From: Pandoraea apista
Lineage (GTDB): Bacteria; Pseudomonadota; Gammaproteobacteria; Burkholderiales; Burkholderiaceae
Length of the DNA: 64,000 nt
Direction: 5' to 3'
Assembly: GCF_001465595.2 (NCBI RefSeq)
Contig: NZ_CP013481.2
Span: 5,022,001-5,086,000 of the forward strand
Below the pieces are notes generated by a model. The model was not told the DNA's origin. It made no database searches and worked only from the letters and a program-made list of their open reading frames with translations. The position numbers and the translations under genes are program-made. Shown piece after piece: positions 45,925-56,686 of the stretch; the stretch's first letter is position 1; each line of letters begins with the position of its first letter.

Positions 45925-47109
45925 ATGCAACAAGACCCGATCGTTATCGTTTCCGCCGCCCGCACGCCCATGGGCGGCCTGCAAGGGGTGTTCGGCGAAG
46001 TCGCCGCACCGCAACTGGGCGCGGCCGCCATTCGCGCCGCCGTCGAGCGCGCCGGCCTCAAGCCAGAACAGGTCGACGAAGTGGTGATGGGCTGCGTGCT
46101 GCCTGCCGGGCAGGGTCAGGCCCCGGCGCGTCAGGCCACGCTCGGCGCCGGGCTGCCGCTCGCCGCCGGCGCCACCACCGTCAACAAGATGTGCGGCTCC
46201 GGCATGCGCGCCGCGATGTTCGCGCACGACATGCTCGTCGCCGGCAGTGCCGATGTGATCGTCGCCGGTGGCATGGAAAGCATGAGCAACGCCCCCTATC
46301 TGCTGCCCAAGGCGCGCGCCGGCATGCGCATGGGGCACGGTCAGGTCATCGACCATATGTTCTTCGATGGCCTGGAAGACGCCTACGACAAGGGCCGCCT
46401 GATGGGCACCTTCGCCGAGGAATGCGCCGACCGTTACGCCTTCACCCGCGAAGCACAGGACAACTTCGCCATTGCCTCGCTCGAACGCGCTCAGAACGCC
46501 ACGAAAGACGGCTCGTTTGCGTGGGAAATCACACCGGTGACGGTGCCGGGCCGCAAGGGCGACACCGTTGTCGATCAGGATGAACAGCCGTTCAAAGCCA
46601 ATCCCGAGAAAATCCCGACGCTCAAGGCGGCCTTCCGCAAGGACGGCACGGTGACTGCCGCCAACTCGTCGTCGATTTCGGACGGTGCCGCCGCGCTTGT
46701 GCTCATGCGCGAATCCACGGCCAAACGCCTCGGCCTCGCGCCACTCGCACGCATTGCCGGCCACAGCACCTTCGCCCAGCAACCGGGCCTGTTCACGACT
46801 GCCCCGGTCGGCGCCATGCGCAAGCTTTTCGAGAAGACCGGCTGGTCGACGAAGGACGTCGATCTCTACGAAATCAACGAAGCCTTCGCGGTCGTCACGA
46901 TGGCCGCAATGCATGAGTTCGGTCTGCCGCACGACAAGGTCAATATTCACGGCGGCGCCTGCGCGCTCGGTCACCCGATCGGCGCATCCGGCGCGCGAAT
47001 TCTGGTCACGCTGATCGGCGCACTGCGCAAGACCGGCGGCAAACGTGGCGTGGCCAGTCTGTGTATCGGCGGTGGCGAAGCCACGGCCATGGCCATCGAA
47101 CTCGTCTGA
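45925..47109 (+). CDS. Acetyl-CoA C-acetyltransferase (thiolase)
   Basis: A 394-residue thiolase. The acyl-accepting Cys lies in NKMCGSGMRA (~residue 90), the His in EINEAFAV and the second catalytic Cys region in GGACALGHPIGASGAR; the C-terminal CIGGGEATA is close to the usual CIGGGQG. It would cleave acetoacetyl-CoA, the end product of leucine degradation, to two acetyl-CoA, or run the reverse for PHB synthesis. CAGGAG precedes the ATG at 45925. Confidence 0.92.
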   Translation: MQQDPIVIVSAARTPMGGLQGVFGEVAAPQLGAAAIRAAVERAGLKPEQVDEVVMGCVLPAGQGQAPARQATLGAGLPLAAGATTVNKMCGSGMRAAMFAHDMLVAGSADVIVAGGMESMSNAPYLLPKARAGMRMGHGQVIDHMFFDGLEDAYDKGRLMGTFAEECADRYAFTREAQDNFAIASLERAQNATKDGSFAWEITPVTVPGRKGDTVVDQDEQPFKANPEKIPTLKAAFRKDGTVTAANSSSISDGAAALVLMRESTAKRLGLAPLARIAGHSTFAQQPGLFTTAPVGAMRKLFEKTGWSTKDVDLYEINEAFAVVTMAAMHEFGLPHDKVNIHGGACALGHPIGASGARILVTLIGALRKTGGKRGVASLCIGGGEATAMAIELV

Positions 47110-47155
47110 TTCTCCGTACCTCTGACTTCGGCACTGGCCGACAGGACAAACCGTC

Positions 47156-47833
47156 ATGAAGACTGCGCTCATCATCGGTGCTTCGCGCGGCATCGGCATG
47201 GAGTTCGTACGGCAATATCGCGACGACGGCTGGCGCGTGTTCGCCACCGCGCGCGATGACCATGGACTGTCGGCCCTGCGCGAACTCGGCGCAGAACCGC
47301 TCAAGCTCGACGTCACGCGTGTCGAGTCGCTCTCCGGCCTGTCGTGGCAGCTCGACGGCGTGGAACTGGACGTTGCGGTCTACAACGCGGGCGTGAATTC
47401 GGATCGCACGTCCGGTCTGGCCCCGGTCACGAAGGAAGCATTCGACCGCGTGTTTCACACGAATGTGCTCGGCGCCATGCAAACCGCGCCGCTCGTGTTG
47501 CCGTTCGTTGAAGCCGCCGGCGGCACGTTCGGTTTTCTCTCGAGCCGCATGGGCAGCGTTGCACTGATGGACTCGAACGGAAGCTGGCTCTACCGTGCGA
47601 GCAAAGCGGCGGTGAATTCGGTCGTCAAGGCCGTATCGCTCGAAGCACAACGCGCCACGTGCGTCGCCATGCACCCGGGCTGGGTGCGCACGGACATGGG
47701 CGGCGAGAACGCCGACATCGACGTGCACACGAGCGTCGCCGGCATGCGCCGCGTGTTCGCCCGGGCACCGGGCGAGCGCGCCACGCACAACGGCGGCTTC
47801 TTCAATTACGACGGCAACGCGCTCACATGGTGA
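47156..47833 (+). CDS. SDR-family oxidoreductase (CsgA-like)
   Basis: A 225-residue short-chain dehydrogenase with cofactor motif IGASRGIG (~residue 7), YNAGVNSD, a catalytic Ser in LSSRMGS and Y-x-x-x-K in YRASKAAVN. It resembles the compact SDRs that include myxobacterial CsgA. Substrate unknown. It lies 46 bases after the thiolase gene and may share its transcript. A hairpin with CCGGGCGA/TCGCCCGG arms lies about 125 bases downstream, without a U-tract. Confidence 0.87.
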   Translation: MKTALIIGASRGIGMEFVRQYRDDGWRVFATARDDHGLSALRELGAEPLKLDVTRVESLSGLSWQLDGVELDVAVYNAGVNSDRTSGLAPVTKEAFDRVFHTNVLGAMQTAPLVLPFVEAAGGTFGFLSSRMGSVALMDSNGSWLYRASKAAVNSVVKAVSLEAQRATCVAMHPGWVRTDMGGENADIDVHTSVAGMRRVFARAPGERATHNGGFFNYDGNALTW

Positions 47834-48069
47834 CCATGCGCGCGGGCCGCAGCAATGCATCGGCAGGCGTGACCCAGGGGGACCGAACCCTAAGGATTGG
47901 ACTGGCAGCGGTAAGCCGGCCACTCGGACACGAAGCACCGGAAGACACAACGTCGCGACCGGGCGACCATCGCCCGGCGTCAAACGGAATAACCAAATAA
48001 CAAGCTGTTGCCACACCGCCGTATCTTTTGATTCGCGGGCCAGACTCGTCACTCGGAAACGGAGCCAAC

Positions 48070-48675
48070 ATGACGGCCGCCATCGACTTTTATTTCGACT
48101 TCGCATCCCCCTATGGGTATTTTGCGAGCACCCGCATCGACGACATCGCCGCGAAAAACGGGCGCGGCGTTGCGTGGCATCCGATCCTGCTCGACATCGT
48201 CTACAAGGTGAACGGCACGGGCGCACCGGTGCAACATCCGATCAAGACCGAGTATTTGCGACACGACGTGGAGCGCACTGCGCGCTTTCACGGCATCGCG
48301 TACAAGCGACCGACCCATTTCCCGATCCCGACGCAAGCCGCCGAGCGCGCCGTGCTGTGGGTGCAGGATCATCGCGGCGGTGACCTGTCCGCGGAGTTCG
48401 CGAAATCGATCTTTCAGGCACTGTACGTCGACGACGTGAATATTGGCGACCCGGCAGAACTGGTGCGTCTTGGCGAGGCGCTGGGCATCGACGGTGCGGC
48501 GCTCGACGCCGGCATGCACTCCCCCGCCGCCAAGGATCACCTCAAGGCCGAAATCGATCTGGCCATTGCGCGCGGGGTCTTCGGCTCGCCGTTCGTGATC
48601 GTGGACGGCGAGCCGTTCTGGGGCTTCGACCGCCTCTCGCAGGTCGAGGCCTGTCTGAAGCAAGGCAAGATCTGA
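48070..48675 (+). CDS. 2-hydroxychromene-2-carboxylate isomerase-like (DsbA/kappa-GST fold)
   Basis: A 201-residue thioredoxin-fold protein starting IDFYFDFASPYGYFAS, the glutathione-binding SPY region of the HCCA-isomerase family. It has GVFGSPFVIVDGEPFWGFDRL near the end with the cis-Pro. The family isomerises aromatic ring-cleavage intermediates in naphthalene catabolism, but chromosomal members often have other, unknown glutathione-linked roles. CGGAG stands before the ATG. Confidence 0.85.
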   Translation: MTAAIDFYFDFASPYGYFASTRIDDIAAKNGRGVAWHPILLDIVYKVNGTGAPVQHPIKTEYLRHDVERTARFHGIAYKRPTHFPIPTQAAERAVLWVQDHRGGDLSAEFAKSIFQALYVDDVNIGDPAELVRLGEALGIDGAALDAGMHSPAAKDHLKAEIDLAIARGVFGSPFVIVDGEPFWGFDRLSQVEACLKQGKI

Positions 48676-48706
48676 CTCTGATTCCGATAACAAGGCAAGA
48701 CACACC

Positions 48707-49129
48707 ATGGCAACACCCCAACCGTCGCGCAGCACCACGACACAGGCTGTTGAGCGCGAAGCCTGCCCTTGCGGCGGCCTCGCGTTCGCCGACTGTTGCG
48801 GGCGCTATCTGGAGCGCGGCGATATTCCCGCCACGGCCGAAGCGCTCATGCGCTCGCGATACACCGCGTTCGTGCGTCACAACGCGCCGTATCTGCTAGA
48901 CACCTGGGCGGCACGCACACGTCCCGCCACGCTCGACTTCGACGACGCGCCGCAGTGGCTCGGCTTGCAGATCAAGGCACATCTGCAACGCGACGAGCGC
49001 CACGCCGAGGTCGAATTCGTCGCCCGCTACAAAGTCGGCGGACGCGCCCACCGCCTGCACGAGCGCAGCCGTTTCGAGCGCTCGGACGACGGGCGCTGGC
49101 GTTACGTCGACGGCGACCTGTTCGACTGA
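48707..49129 (+). CDS. YchJ-family SEC-C motif protein
   Basis: A 140-residue protein with an N-terminal SEC-C-like zinc cluster ([19 protein letters not shown]), then the YchJ core ([45 protein letters not shown]). UPF0225/YchJ proteins have an NTF2-like fold and no firm function. It starts 31 bases after the isomerase-like gene and is probably cotranscribed. Confidence 0.88.
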   Translation: MATPQPSRSTTTQAVEREACPCGGLAFADCCGRYLERGDIPATAEALMRSRYTAFVRHNAPYLLDTWAARTRPATLDFDDAPQWLGLQIKAHLQRDERHAEVEFVARYKVGGRAHRLHERSRFERSDDGRWRYVDGDLFD

Positions 49130-49220
49130 CGCGGCGCGGGCGCCACGTCGCGCTCATGCACGTAAAGACAACGAAGACCCCGAATTCAACGACAACTCAC
49201 TCTCCACCGGATTTCGTCAC

Positions 49221-50828
49221 ATGCCGATTCTCGAAAGCAAACTCAACCCGCGCGGCGAAGACTTTGCACGCAACGCGGCCACGATGCAAACCCTGGTCGA
49301 CGACCTGCGCGAGCGGGTCGCGCAACTGGCCGGTGGCGGCGGTGAGGCCGCACGCAAGAAGCACGTGGGCCGCGGCAAGCTGTTGCCCCGGGATCGCGTG
49401 CAGCAGTTGCTCGATCCGGGCTCGCCGTTTCTCGAACTCTCGCAGCTCGCCGCTATCGGCATGTATCACGACGAAGCCCCGGGCGCGGGCATCATCACCG
49501 GCATCGGACGTGTGTCGGGGCAGGAATGCGTGATCGTCTGTAACGACGCCACGGTCAAGGGCGGCACCTATTACCCGATGACGGTCAAGAAGCATCTTCG
49601 CGCGCAGGAGATCGCCGAGCAGAATCATCTGCCGTGTATCTATCTGGTCGACTCGGGCGGCGCCAACCTGCCGAATCAGGACGACGTGTTCCCCGACCGC
49701 GATCACTTCGGCCGCATCTTCTACAACCAGGCGCAGATGTCTGCGCAGGGCATTCCGCAGATCGCCGTCGTGATGGGCTCGTGCACGGCCGGCGGGGCCT
49801 ACGTGCCTGCGATGAGCGACGAGTCGATCATCGTTAAGGAACAGGGCACGATTTTCCTCGGCGGCCCGCCACTCGTGAAGGCCGCGACCGGCGAGGAAGT
49901 GAGCGCCGAAGACCTCGGCGGGGCCGACGTCCATACGCGCCTGTCGGGTGTGGTGGATCACTTTGCGCAGAACGACGCGCACGCCCTCTCCATTGCACGC
50001 AGCATCGCCGCAAACCTCAATCGTCAGAAGCCGGCAACCGTGGCGGTCAGGCCCCCGGTCGAACCGAAGTACGACGCCCGTGAGCTGTACGGCGTGATTC
50101 CGTCCGATACAAAGAAGCCCTTCGATGTGCGCGAAGTGATCGCGCGCCTGGTCGACGGCTCCGAGTTCGACGAATTCAAGGCGCGTTACGGCACCACGCT
50201 CGTGTGCGGCTTCGCGCATTTGTGGGGCTATCCGGTCGGCATCGTGGCGAACAACGGCATTCTGTTCTCGGAGTCGGCGCAAAAGGGCGCCCACTTCATC
50301 GAGTTGTGCTGCCAGCGCAAGATCCCGCTGATTTTCCTGCAGAACATCACCGGCTTCATGGTCGGGCGCAAATACGAAAACGAAGGCATCGCCAAGCACG
50401 GCGCGAAGATGGTCACGGCTGTCGCCACGGCGAACGTGCCGAAGTTCACGGTCATCATCGGCGGCTCGTTCGGTGCCGGTAACTACGGCATGTGCGGTCG
50501 CGCGTATTCGCCGCGCTTCCTGTGGATGTGGCCGAACGCCCGCATCTCGGTGATGGGCGGCGAGCAAGCCGCCTCGGTGCTGGCCACGGTCAAGCGCGAC
50601 GGCATCGAGGCCAAGGGCGGTCAGTGGAGCGCCGAAGAGGAAGACGCCTTCAAGCAACCGATCCGCGACCAGTACGAACGTCAGGGCCACCCGTATTACG
50701 CGAGCGCCCGCCTGTGGGACGACGGCGTGATCGACCCGGCCGACACCCGCACCGTGCTCGGGCTCGGTCTGTCGGCTGCGCTCAATGCGCCGATTCCGGA
50801 AACACGCTTCGGCCTGTTCCGCATGTAA
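49221..50828 (+). CDS. liuB: 3-methylcrotonyl-CoA carboxylase, carboxyltransferase (beta) subunit
   Basis: A 535-residue carboxyltransferase subunit. It carries [20 protein letters not shown] at the start, [24 protein letters not shown] and [17 protein letters not shown] in the first half, and [24 protein letters not shown] in the second, all typical of methylcrotonyl-CoA carboxylase rather than propionyl-CoA carboxylase. It moves carboxyl from carboxybiotin to 3-methylcrotonyl-CoA. Its biotin-bearing alpha partner is encoded about 5.9 kb downstream, after the bio genes. A half-site CACGTAAA lies upstream at 49159-49166. Confidence 0.94.
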   Translation: MPILESKLNPRGEDFARNAATMQTLVDDLRERVAQLAGGGGEAARKKHVGRGKLLPRDRVQQLLDPGSPFLELSQLAAIGMYHDEAPGAGIITGIGRVSGQECVIVCNDATVKGGTYYPMTVKKHLRAQEIAEQNHLPCIYLVDSGGANLPNQDDVFPDRDHFGRIFYNQAQMSAQGIPQIAVVMGSCTAGGAYVPAMSDESIIVKEQGTIFLGGPPLVKAATGEEVSAEDLGGADVHTRLSGVVDHFAQNDAHALSIARSIAANLNRQKPATVAVRPPVEPKYDARELYGVIPSDTKKPFDVREVIARLVDGSEFDEFKARYGTTLVCGFAHLWGYPVGIVANNGILFSESAQKGAHFIELCCQRKIPLIFLQNITGFMVGRKYENEGIAKHGAKMVTAVATANVPKFTVIIGGSFGAGNYGMCGRAYSPRFLWMWPNARISVMGGEQAASVLATVKRDGIEAKGGQWSAEEEDAFKQPIRDQYERQGHPYYASARLWDDGVIDPADTRTVLGLGLSAALNAPIPETRFGLFRM

Positions 50829-50862
50829 TCGTCTTCACCGGTCCCTCGAGGAATTTCACGTC

Positions 50863-51654
50863 ATGAATCTCGCCACGCTAAGACTCAGCGTCGAAGCGCA
50901 CATCGCCACGATCACCCTCAATCGTCCTGAGGTGCGTAACGCCTTCAACGAAACGGTCATCGAGGAATTGACGGGCGCCTTCCGTGCGCTCGCCACGAAC
51001 GACGACGTTCGAGTCATCGTGCTCGCCGCCGAAGGGGTTGCCTTCTGCGCCGGCGCCGACCTGAACTGGATGAAGAAGATGGCCGGTTACTCAGACGCCG
51101 AGAACCGCGCCGATGCGATGACGCTCGCCGTCATGCTCAACACCATTTACCGCTGCCCGAAGCCGGTAATCGCTCGCGTGCAGGGCGACACGTACGCCGG
51201 CGGCGTGGGTCTCGCGGCAGTGGCCGACATCGTGGTTGCCGTAGACACCGCCCACTTTTGCCTGTCCGAAGCGAAGCTGGGCCTGATTCCCGCCACGATT
51301 GGCCCATACGTCATTCGCGCCCTGGGCGAACCGGCGTCGCGCCGCTACTTCCTGACGGCCGAGCGCTTCACCGCATCGACGGCACAACGCCACGGCCTCG
51401 TTCATGAAGTCGTTGCCGCAGAGGCCCTCGACAGCACCGTGCAAGCGCTTGCCAAGGCGCTTGCCGAGAACAGCCCCAACGCCGTGAAGGAATGCAAACG
51501 CCTCGTGCAAGACTTCTCGAGCCGCGCCATCGACGAACACGCCATTGCCGAAACGGCAGACCGCATTGCGGCCATTCGCGCATCGGACGAGGGCCGCGAA
51601 GGGGTGCGGTCGTTCCTTGAAAAGCGTTCGCCGTCGTGGCGCGAGGTGTCCTGA
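50863..51654 (+). CDS. liuC: Methylglutaconyl-CoA hydratase (enoyl-CoA hydratase family)
   Basis: A 263-residue crotonase-fold enzyme. Oxyanion-hole segments are FCAGADLNWMKKMAGYSDAEN (~residue 60) and VQGDTYAGGVGLAAVADIVVA. The ADLNWMK sequence is characteristic of the LiuC/AUH-type hydratases, which hydrate 3-methylglutaconyl-CoA to HMG-CoA. It lies 34 bases after liuB, with GAGGA before the ATG, so the two are cotranscribed. The next leucine gene, HMG-CoA lyase, is absent from the window. Confidence 0.88.
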   Translation: MNLATLRLSVEAHIATITLNRPEVRNAFNETVIEELTGAFRALATNDDVRVIVLAAEGVAFCAGADLNWMKKMAGYSDAENRADAMTLAVMLNTIYRCPKPVIARVQGDTYAGGVGLAAVADIVVAVDTAHFCLSEAKLGLIPATIGPYVIRALGEPASRRYFLTAERFTASTAQRHGLVHEVVAAEALDSTVQALAKALAENSPNAVKECKRLVQDFSSRAIDEHAIAETADRIAAIRASDEGREGVRSFLEKRSPSWREVS

Positions 51655-51963
51655 GCCCGGTACCCGACACAGCACGCATCATCGGTTACAAATTTTTTTG
51701 AGGAGGGCTGACGGCGGAGATGCCGCAACGTTATCGGCGGGTTTTACGAATTTATCGATAACGTCTTCCTACGGCACATAAAACAGCGATTTTTCGCGCC
51801 AATTCCGCCTATTGCCCTGTCAAAACGCTTTGCCTACCATGCGCCCATCTCCCACCTCCGGCCCCGAGCGGCAGCGCCCAGTGCGACGCCCGCCACCGGC
51901 CAGCCGGACGAACGACGCACGCCCCCGTGCCGACGTCGTTCGTCGCGGCCAACCAAGGAGTCA
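51655..51963. other. Control region between liuC and bioA
   Basis: A 309-base spacer. It holds a T-run at 51692-51700, a 9-bp inverted repeat at 51728-51764, and the palindrome at 51752-51761. No coding pattern is seen. It is the likeliest site for a separate bio promoter. Confidence 0.6.
51728..51764. promoter_or_regulatory. Inverted repeat upstream of bioA
   Basis: ACGTTATCG (51728-51736) and CGATAACGT (51756-51764) are perfect arms around 19 bases. The right arm overlaps TTATCGATAA at 51752-51761, a perfect 10-bp palindrome that fits my recollection of the BioR consensus TTATMKATAA. The structure could be a pair of regulator sites or an RNA hairpin at the liuC 3' end. Confidence 0.5.
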
Positions 51964-53343
51964 ATGATGGACGCCTCCACGCGCCCCCCCGCCGGTCCCG
52001 GCGATCTTGCCGCGCGCAGTCTGCGACAGGTCTGGCACCCCTGCACGCAGATGAAGCAACAGGCAAAGCTGCCCCTCGTCGCGCTGTCTCACGGCGAAGG
52101 CCCCTGGCTCGTCGACACCGACGGCGAGCGCTATCTCGACGCCATCAGTTCGTGGTGGGTCAATCTCTTCGGCCATGCGAATCCGCGCATCAACGCGGCG
52201 CTCGTCGATCAACTCGGCCGCCTGGAGCACGCCATGCTCGCGGGCTTCACGCACGAGCCGGTCGTGGCGTTGGCCGAACGTCTGTCGGCATTGACCGGCG
52301 GCGTGCTGGGCCATGCCTTCTTCGCCTCCGACGGGGCATCCGCCGTCGAGATCGCGCTCAAGATGAGTTTCCACGCGTGGCGCAATCTGGGCCACAGCGA
52401 CAAGCGCGAATTCGTCTGTGTCCGCAACGGTTATCACGGTGAAACGCTCGGCGCCCTCGCGGTCACCGACGTCGCCCTGTTCCGCGACGCCTACGATCCG
52501 CTGCTGCGCCATGCCCATGTGGTGACCTCGCCCGATGCGCGCCTCGCACGAGACGGCGAAACACCGTTCGACGCGGCACGCCGTGCCGCCGCCGATCTTG
52601 AGGCATTGCTCGCGCAACGCGAGGGCCGCGTCGCCGCCGTCATCGTCGAGCCCCTGGTGCAATGCGCGGCGGGAATGGCGATGCACGACCCCGAGTACCT
52701 GCGTCTCGTGCGCGCGTTGTGCGACACATATGGCGCCCACCTGATCGCCGACGAAATCGCTGTCGGATGCGGACGCACCGGCACGTTCTTCGCGAGCGAA
52801 CAGGCGGGTATCTGGCCCGACCTGCTCACGCTGTCCAAAGGCATCAGCGGCGGCTACCTGCCGCTCTCGCTAGTGCTCTCGCGCGATGCGATTTACGACG
52901 CGTTCTACGACGACGACACCGCGCGTGGCTTCCTGCACTCGCACTCGTACACCGGTAATCCACTCGCGTGCCGCGCCGCGCTCGCCACGCTCGACATCTT
53001 TGCCGACGACGACGTGCTCGCGCGCAACGCTGCGCGCGCCGCACAACTCACGCGCGCGCTTGCCCCGCTGGCAGACGACCCGCGCACCCGGCACTTCCGG
53101 CATCGCGGCATGATCTGGGCCTTCGACGCCGCATTGCCGGATACCCCCGGCGCGGCAGGGGCCTTCGCGAAGCGCTTCTCCACCGAAGCCCGCGCACGCG
53201 GTGTGCTGCTGCGCCCTATTGGCGCCACGGTCTATCTGATGCCACCGTACGTGCTGGACGACGGCACCATCGACTGGCTCGCGGCGCAAACGCTCGCGGC
53301 GTTCGACGCCACGATGACGCAGGGGATGGAGGTGCCGGCATGA
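51964..53343 (+). CDS. bioA: Adenosylmethionine-8-amino-7-oxononanoate aminotransferase
   Basis: A 459-residue class III aminotransferase converting KAPA to DAPA with S-adenosylmethionine as amino donor. WHPCTQMKQ near the start and [10 protein letters not shown] are diagnostic of Bio[18 protein letters not shown] and [17 protein letters not shown] follow, and the PLP lysine is in [12 protein letters not shown] (~residue 292). The gene has two adjacent ATGs; AAGGAG is better spaced for the second, at 51967. The stop overlaps the bioF start (ATGA). Confidence 0.95.
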   Translation: MMDASTRPPAGPGDLAARSLRQVWHPCTQMKQQAKLPLVALSHGEGPWLVDTDGERYLDAISSWWVNLFGHANPRINAALVDQLGRLEHAMLAGFTHEPVVALAERLSALTGGVLGHAFFASDGASAVEIALKMSFHAWRNLGHSDKREFVCVRNGYHGETLGALAVTDVALFRDAYDPLLRHAHVVTSPDARLARDGETPFDAARRAAADLEALLAQREGRVAAVIVEPLVQCAAGMAMHDPEYLRLVRALCDTYGAHLIADEIAVGCGRTGTFFASEQAGIWPDLLTLSKGISGGYLPLSLVLSRDAIYDAFYDDDTARGFLHSHSYTGNPLACRAALATLDIFADDDVLARNAARAAQLTRALAPLADDPRTRHFRHRGMIWAFDAALPDTPGAAGAFAKRFSTEARARGVLLRPIGATVYLMPPYVLDDGTIDWLAAQTLAAFDATMTQGMEVPA

Positions 53344-54548
53344 CGTCCCACCCCTTGCTCGCCCGTCTCGACGCCGGACTCGCGGAAATCGACCGCGCAC
53401 ACCTGCGCCGCCGCCACCGCGTGGTCTCCACGCCGTGCCAGCCGCACGTGTGCGCCGACGGCCGCGACGTTCTCGCGTTCGCCAGCAACGACTATCTCGG
53501 TCTGGCCGCGCATCCGAAGGTTGTCGAAGCGCTCATCGAAGGTGCCCGCCGCTATGGCGCGGGCAGTGGTGCGTCGCACCTCATCAGCGGTCACTCGCAG
53601 GCCCACGCCGAACTCGAAGACTTGCTCACCGGGTTCATGTCGCCGCATCTCGTCGACGCTCGCGCGCTGTACTTCTGCACCGGCTACATGGCGAATCTGG
53701 CGACAATCTCGGCGCTGGCCGGCAAAGATGCCGAGATCTTCTCCGAAGCGCTCAACCACGCTTCGCTGATCGACGGCGCGCGTCTCTCGCGTGCCCGCAC
53801 GCATGTCTATCCGCACGGCGATGTCGACGCCCTCGCGGCACTGCTCGCCGCCAGCCACGCCGAGACAAAGCTGATCGTCACCGACGGCGTGTTCTCGATG
53901 GATGGCGACATCGCGCCATTGCCGCAATTGCTCGCGCTGGCCGAACAGCACAACGCGTGGCTCGTGGTGGACGACGCGCATGGCTTCGGCGTCGTCGGTG
54001 AAAACGGCCGCGGCGTGTTCGAGCATTTCAATCTGCGCTCGCCCAACCTGGTCATCATCGGCACGCTCGGCAAAGCGGCGGGCGTCGGTGGTGCGTTCGT
54101 CGCGGCGAATCATCGCGTCATCGACTGGCTCATCAATCGCGCACGGCCGTATATCTTCACCACGGCGGCCGCCCCCTCGCAAGCGCACGCGCTACTCACG
54201 AGTATTGCGCTGATCGCAGGCGACGAGGGACGCGCACGCCGCGCGGCGTTGCAAGCACGTATCGCTCAACTGCGCGACTCGCTCACGCTGCAACACTGGC
54301 AGCACATGGTCTCGCCGACGGCCGTGCAACCGATCATTCTTGGCGAGAACGCTGCGGCACTGCACGCGCAGGCAGGCCTCGCGCAAGCCGGGTTGTGGGT
54401 TCCCGCCATCCGCCCGCCGACCGTGGCGCCGGGCACATCGCGCCTGCGCGTAACGCTTAGCGCCGCACACACGGCAGACGACGTGGCACGGCTCGCCACC
54501 GCCATCAACCAACTCGATCGAGACTGGATGGAGCACGCGCATGGCTGA
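53340..54548 (+). CDS. bioF: 8-amino-7-oxononanoate synthase
   Basis: A 402-residue alpha-oxoamine synthase that joins pimeloyl-ACP or -CoA with alanine to give KAPA. Visible motifs are [51 protein letters not shown] and the PLP lysine in [12 protein letters not shown] (~residue 245). It overlaps bioA by 4 bases and bioD by 8, so the four bio genes form a tight translationally coupled unit. Confidence 0.95.
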   Translation: MTSHPLLARLDAGLAEIDRAHLRRRHRVVSTPCQPHVCADGRDVLAFASNDYLGLAAHPKVVEALIEGARRYGAGSGASHLISGHSQAHAELEDLLTGFMSPHLVDARALYFCTGYMANLATISALAGKDAEIFSEALNHASLIDGARLSRARTHVYPHGDVDALAALLAASHAETKLIVTDGVFSMDGDIAPLPQLLALAEQHNAWLVVDDAHGFGVVGENGRGVFEHFNLRSPNLVIIGTLGKAAGVGGAFVAANHRVIDWLINRARPYIFTTAAAPSQAHALLTSIALIAGDEGRARRAALQARIAQLRDSLTLQHWQHMVSPTAVQPIILGENAAALHAQAGLAQAGLWVPAIRPPTVAPGTSRLRVTLSAAHTADDVARLATAINQLDRDWMEHAHG

Positions 54549-55344
54549 TCAAAACCTTATCGCCGCTTTCAATGCCCCGGCCGCGCGGCCGATGCCTGCC
54601 CGCCACGCGTTTTTCGTGACCGGCACCGACACCGAAATCGGCAAGACGCTGATCTCGTCCGCACTGCTGCACACGGCGGCGCGTCGCGGGCTGGTGTGCG
54701 CGGGTCTCAAGTCGGTGGCAGCGGGGGCATCGGAGCACAACGGACGCTTCATCAACGAAGACGTCGAGCAACTGCATCAGGCCAGCAATCTGAAACTGCC
54801 TGACGACTGGTACTGCCCGTACGTTCTCAAAGACGCCACCGCACCGCACATTGCCGCTGCGGCTGAAGGCATCGCGCTCGATTGCAGTGTGATCCGGGCA
54901 GGCTATGCGCGTGTGGCTGCGCGTGCCGACCTTGTGATCGTGGAAGGCGTTGGCGGGTTTCGCGTGCCGCTCGGCCCCGACGCCAGCGCCCCGGACACCG
55001 CCGACCTCGCGCGTCAGCTCGGCCTGCCAGTGATCCTCGTGGTCGGTCTGCGGCTGGGTTGCATCAGCCACGCGCTGCTCACCGCCGAGGCCATCGCCTC
55101 GCGCGGACTCACGCTCGCGGGCTGGGTCGCCAATCACGTCGATCCGGACATGCGCCACGTCGAGGCCAACATCGATGCCATCGCTACGCGACTGTCCGCC
55201 CCCTTGCTCGGACGCGTGCCCCATCTGCCACACCCCGACGCGGCAACGGCATCCGGTTATCTCGACATTGGCCCGCTGGTCGATACCCCACTGCCGAGTG
55301 CGGTAGAGGCGTCTATGAAGACGCGCCCGCACACGGCGCCCTGA
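54541..55344 (+). CDS. bioD: Dethiobiotin synthetase
   Basis: A 267-residue ATP-dependent synthetase that closes the ureido ring of dethiobiotin using CO2. The P-loop is [12 protein letters not shown] (~residues 25-36), with GLKSVAAGA and [12 protein letters not shown] following. It uses Ser where many BioD proteins read KPVxxG, within the range of the family. Its CO2 use parallels the carbonic anhydrase and carboxylase in the same run. Confidence 0.93.
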   Translation: MADQNLIAAFNAPAARPMPARHAFFVTGTDTEIGKTLISSALLHTAARRGLVCAGLKSVAAGASEHNGRFINEDVEQLHQASNLKLPDDWYCPYVLKDATAPHIAAAAEGIALDCSVIRAGYARVAARADLVIVEGVGGFRVPLGPDASAPDTADLARQLGLPVILVVGLRLGCISHALLTAEAIASRGLTLAGWVANHVDPDMRHVEANIDAIATRLSAPLLGRVPHLPHPDAATASGYLDIGPLVDTPLPSAVEASMKTRPHTAP

Positions 55345-55403
55345 GCGCCCGACGCTCTCCCACCGCGACATCAACGCCGCGACAGAATTCAAGGAATCAC
55401 ACC

Positions 55404-56459
<1,056 letters not shown>

Positions 56460-56686
56460 GCGCGTTCGGCCATTCAGTCATTCGACCATGCGTTGTGTCG
56501 CACGGCTGGCGTTGAAGGATGTGTTGACAGGTTAACCGCCGCGACGGCTGCGAGATCGCAAGAGACGATCCGCCGTCGCGGCGAAGTTGGATAGCAACGA
56601 GAATGGCGCAAGTGCAGCGGCCTTCCGTCACAAGCGGAGGTGCGATGCGTGAGCGCCGCCCCAATCGATCATTTTCCGGAGGCAAT

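Noticed and set aside
47959..47977. GC-rich hairpin CCGGGCGA/TCGCCCGG after the SDR gene, considered as terminator.
   Set aside because: No U-tract follows; it may only be compositional in GC-rich spacer.
56460..56686. The bioB-liuD spacer was read for a classical BirA operator.
   Set aside because: No TTGTAAACC-type inverted repeat is present, in keeping with a BirA lacking a DNA-binding domain.
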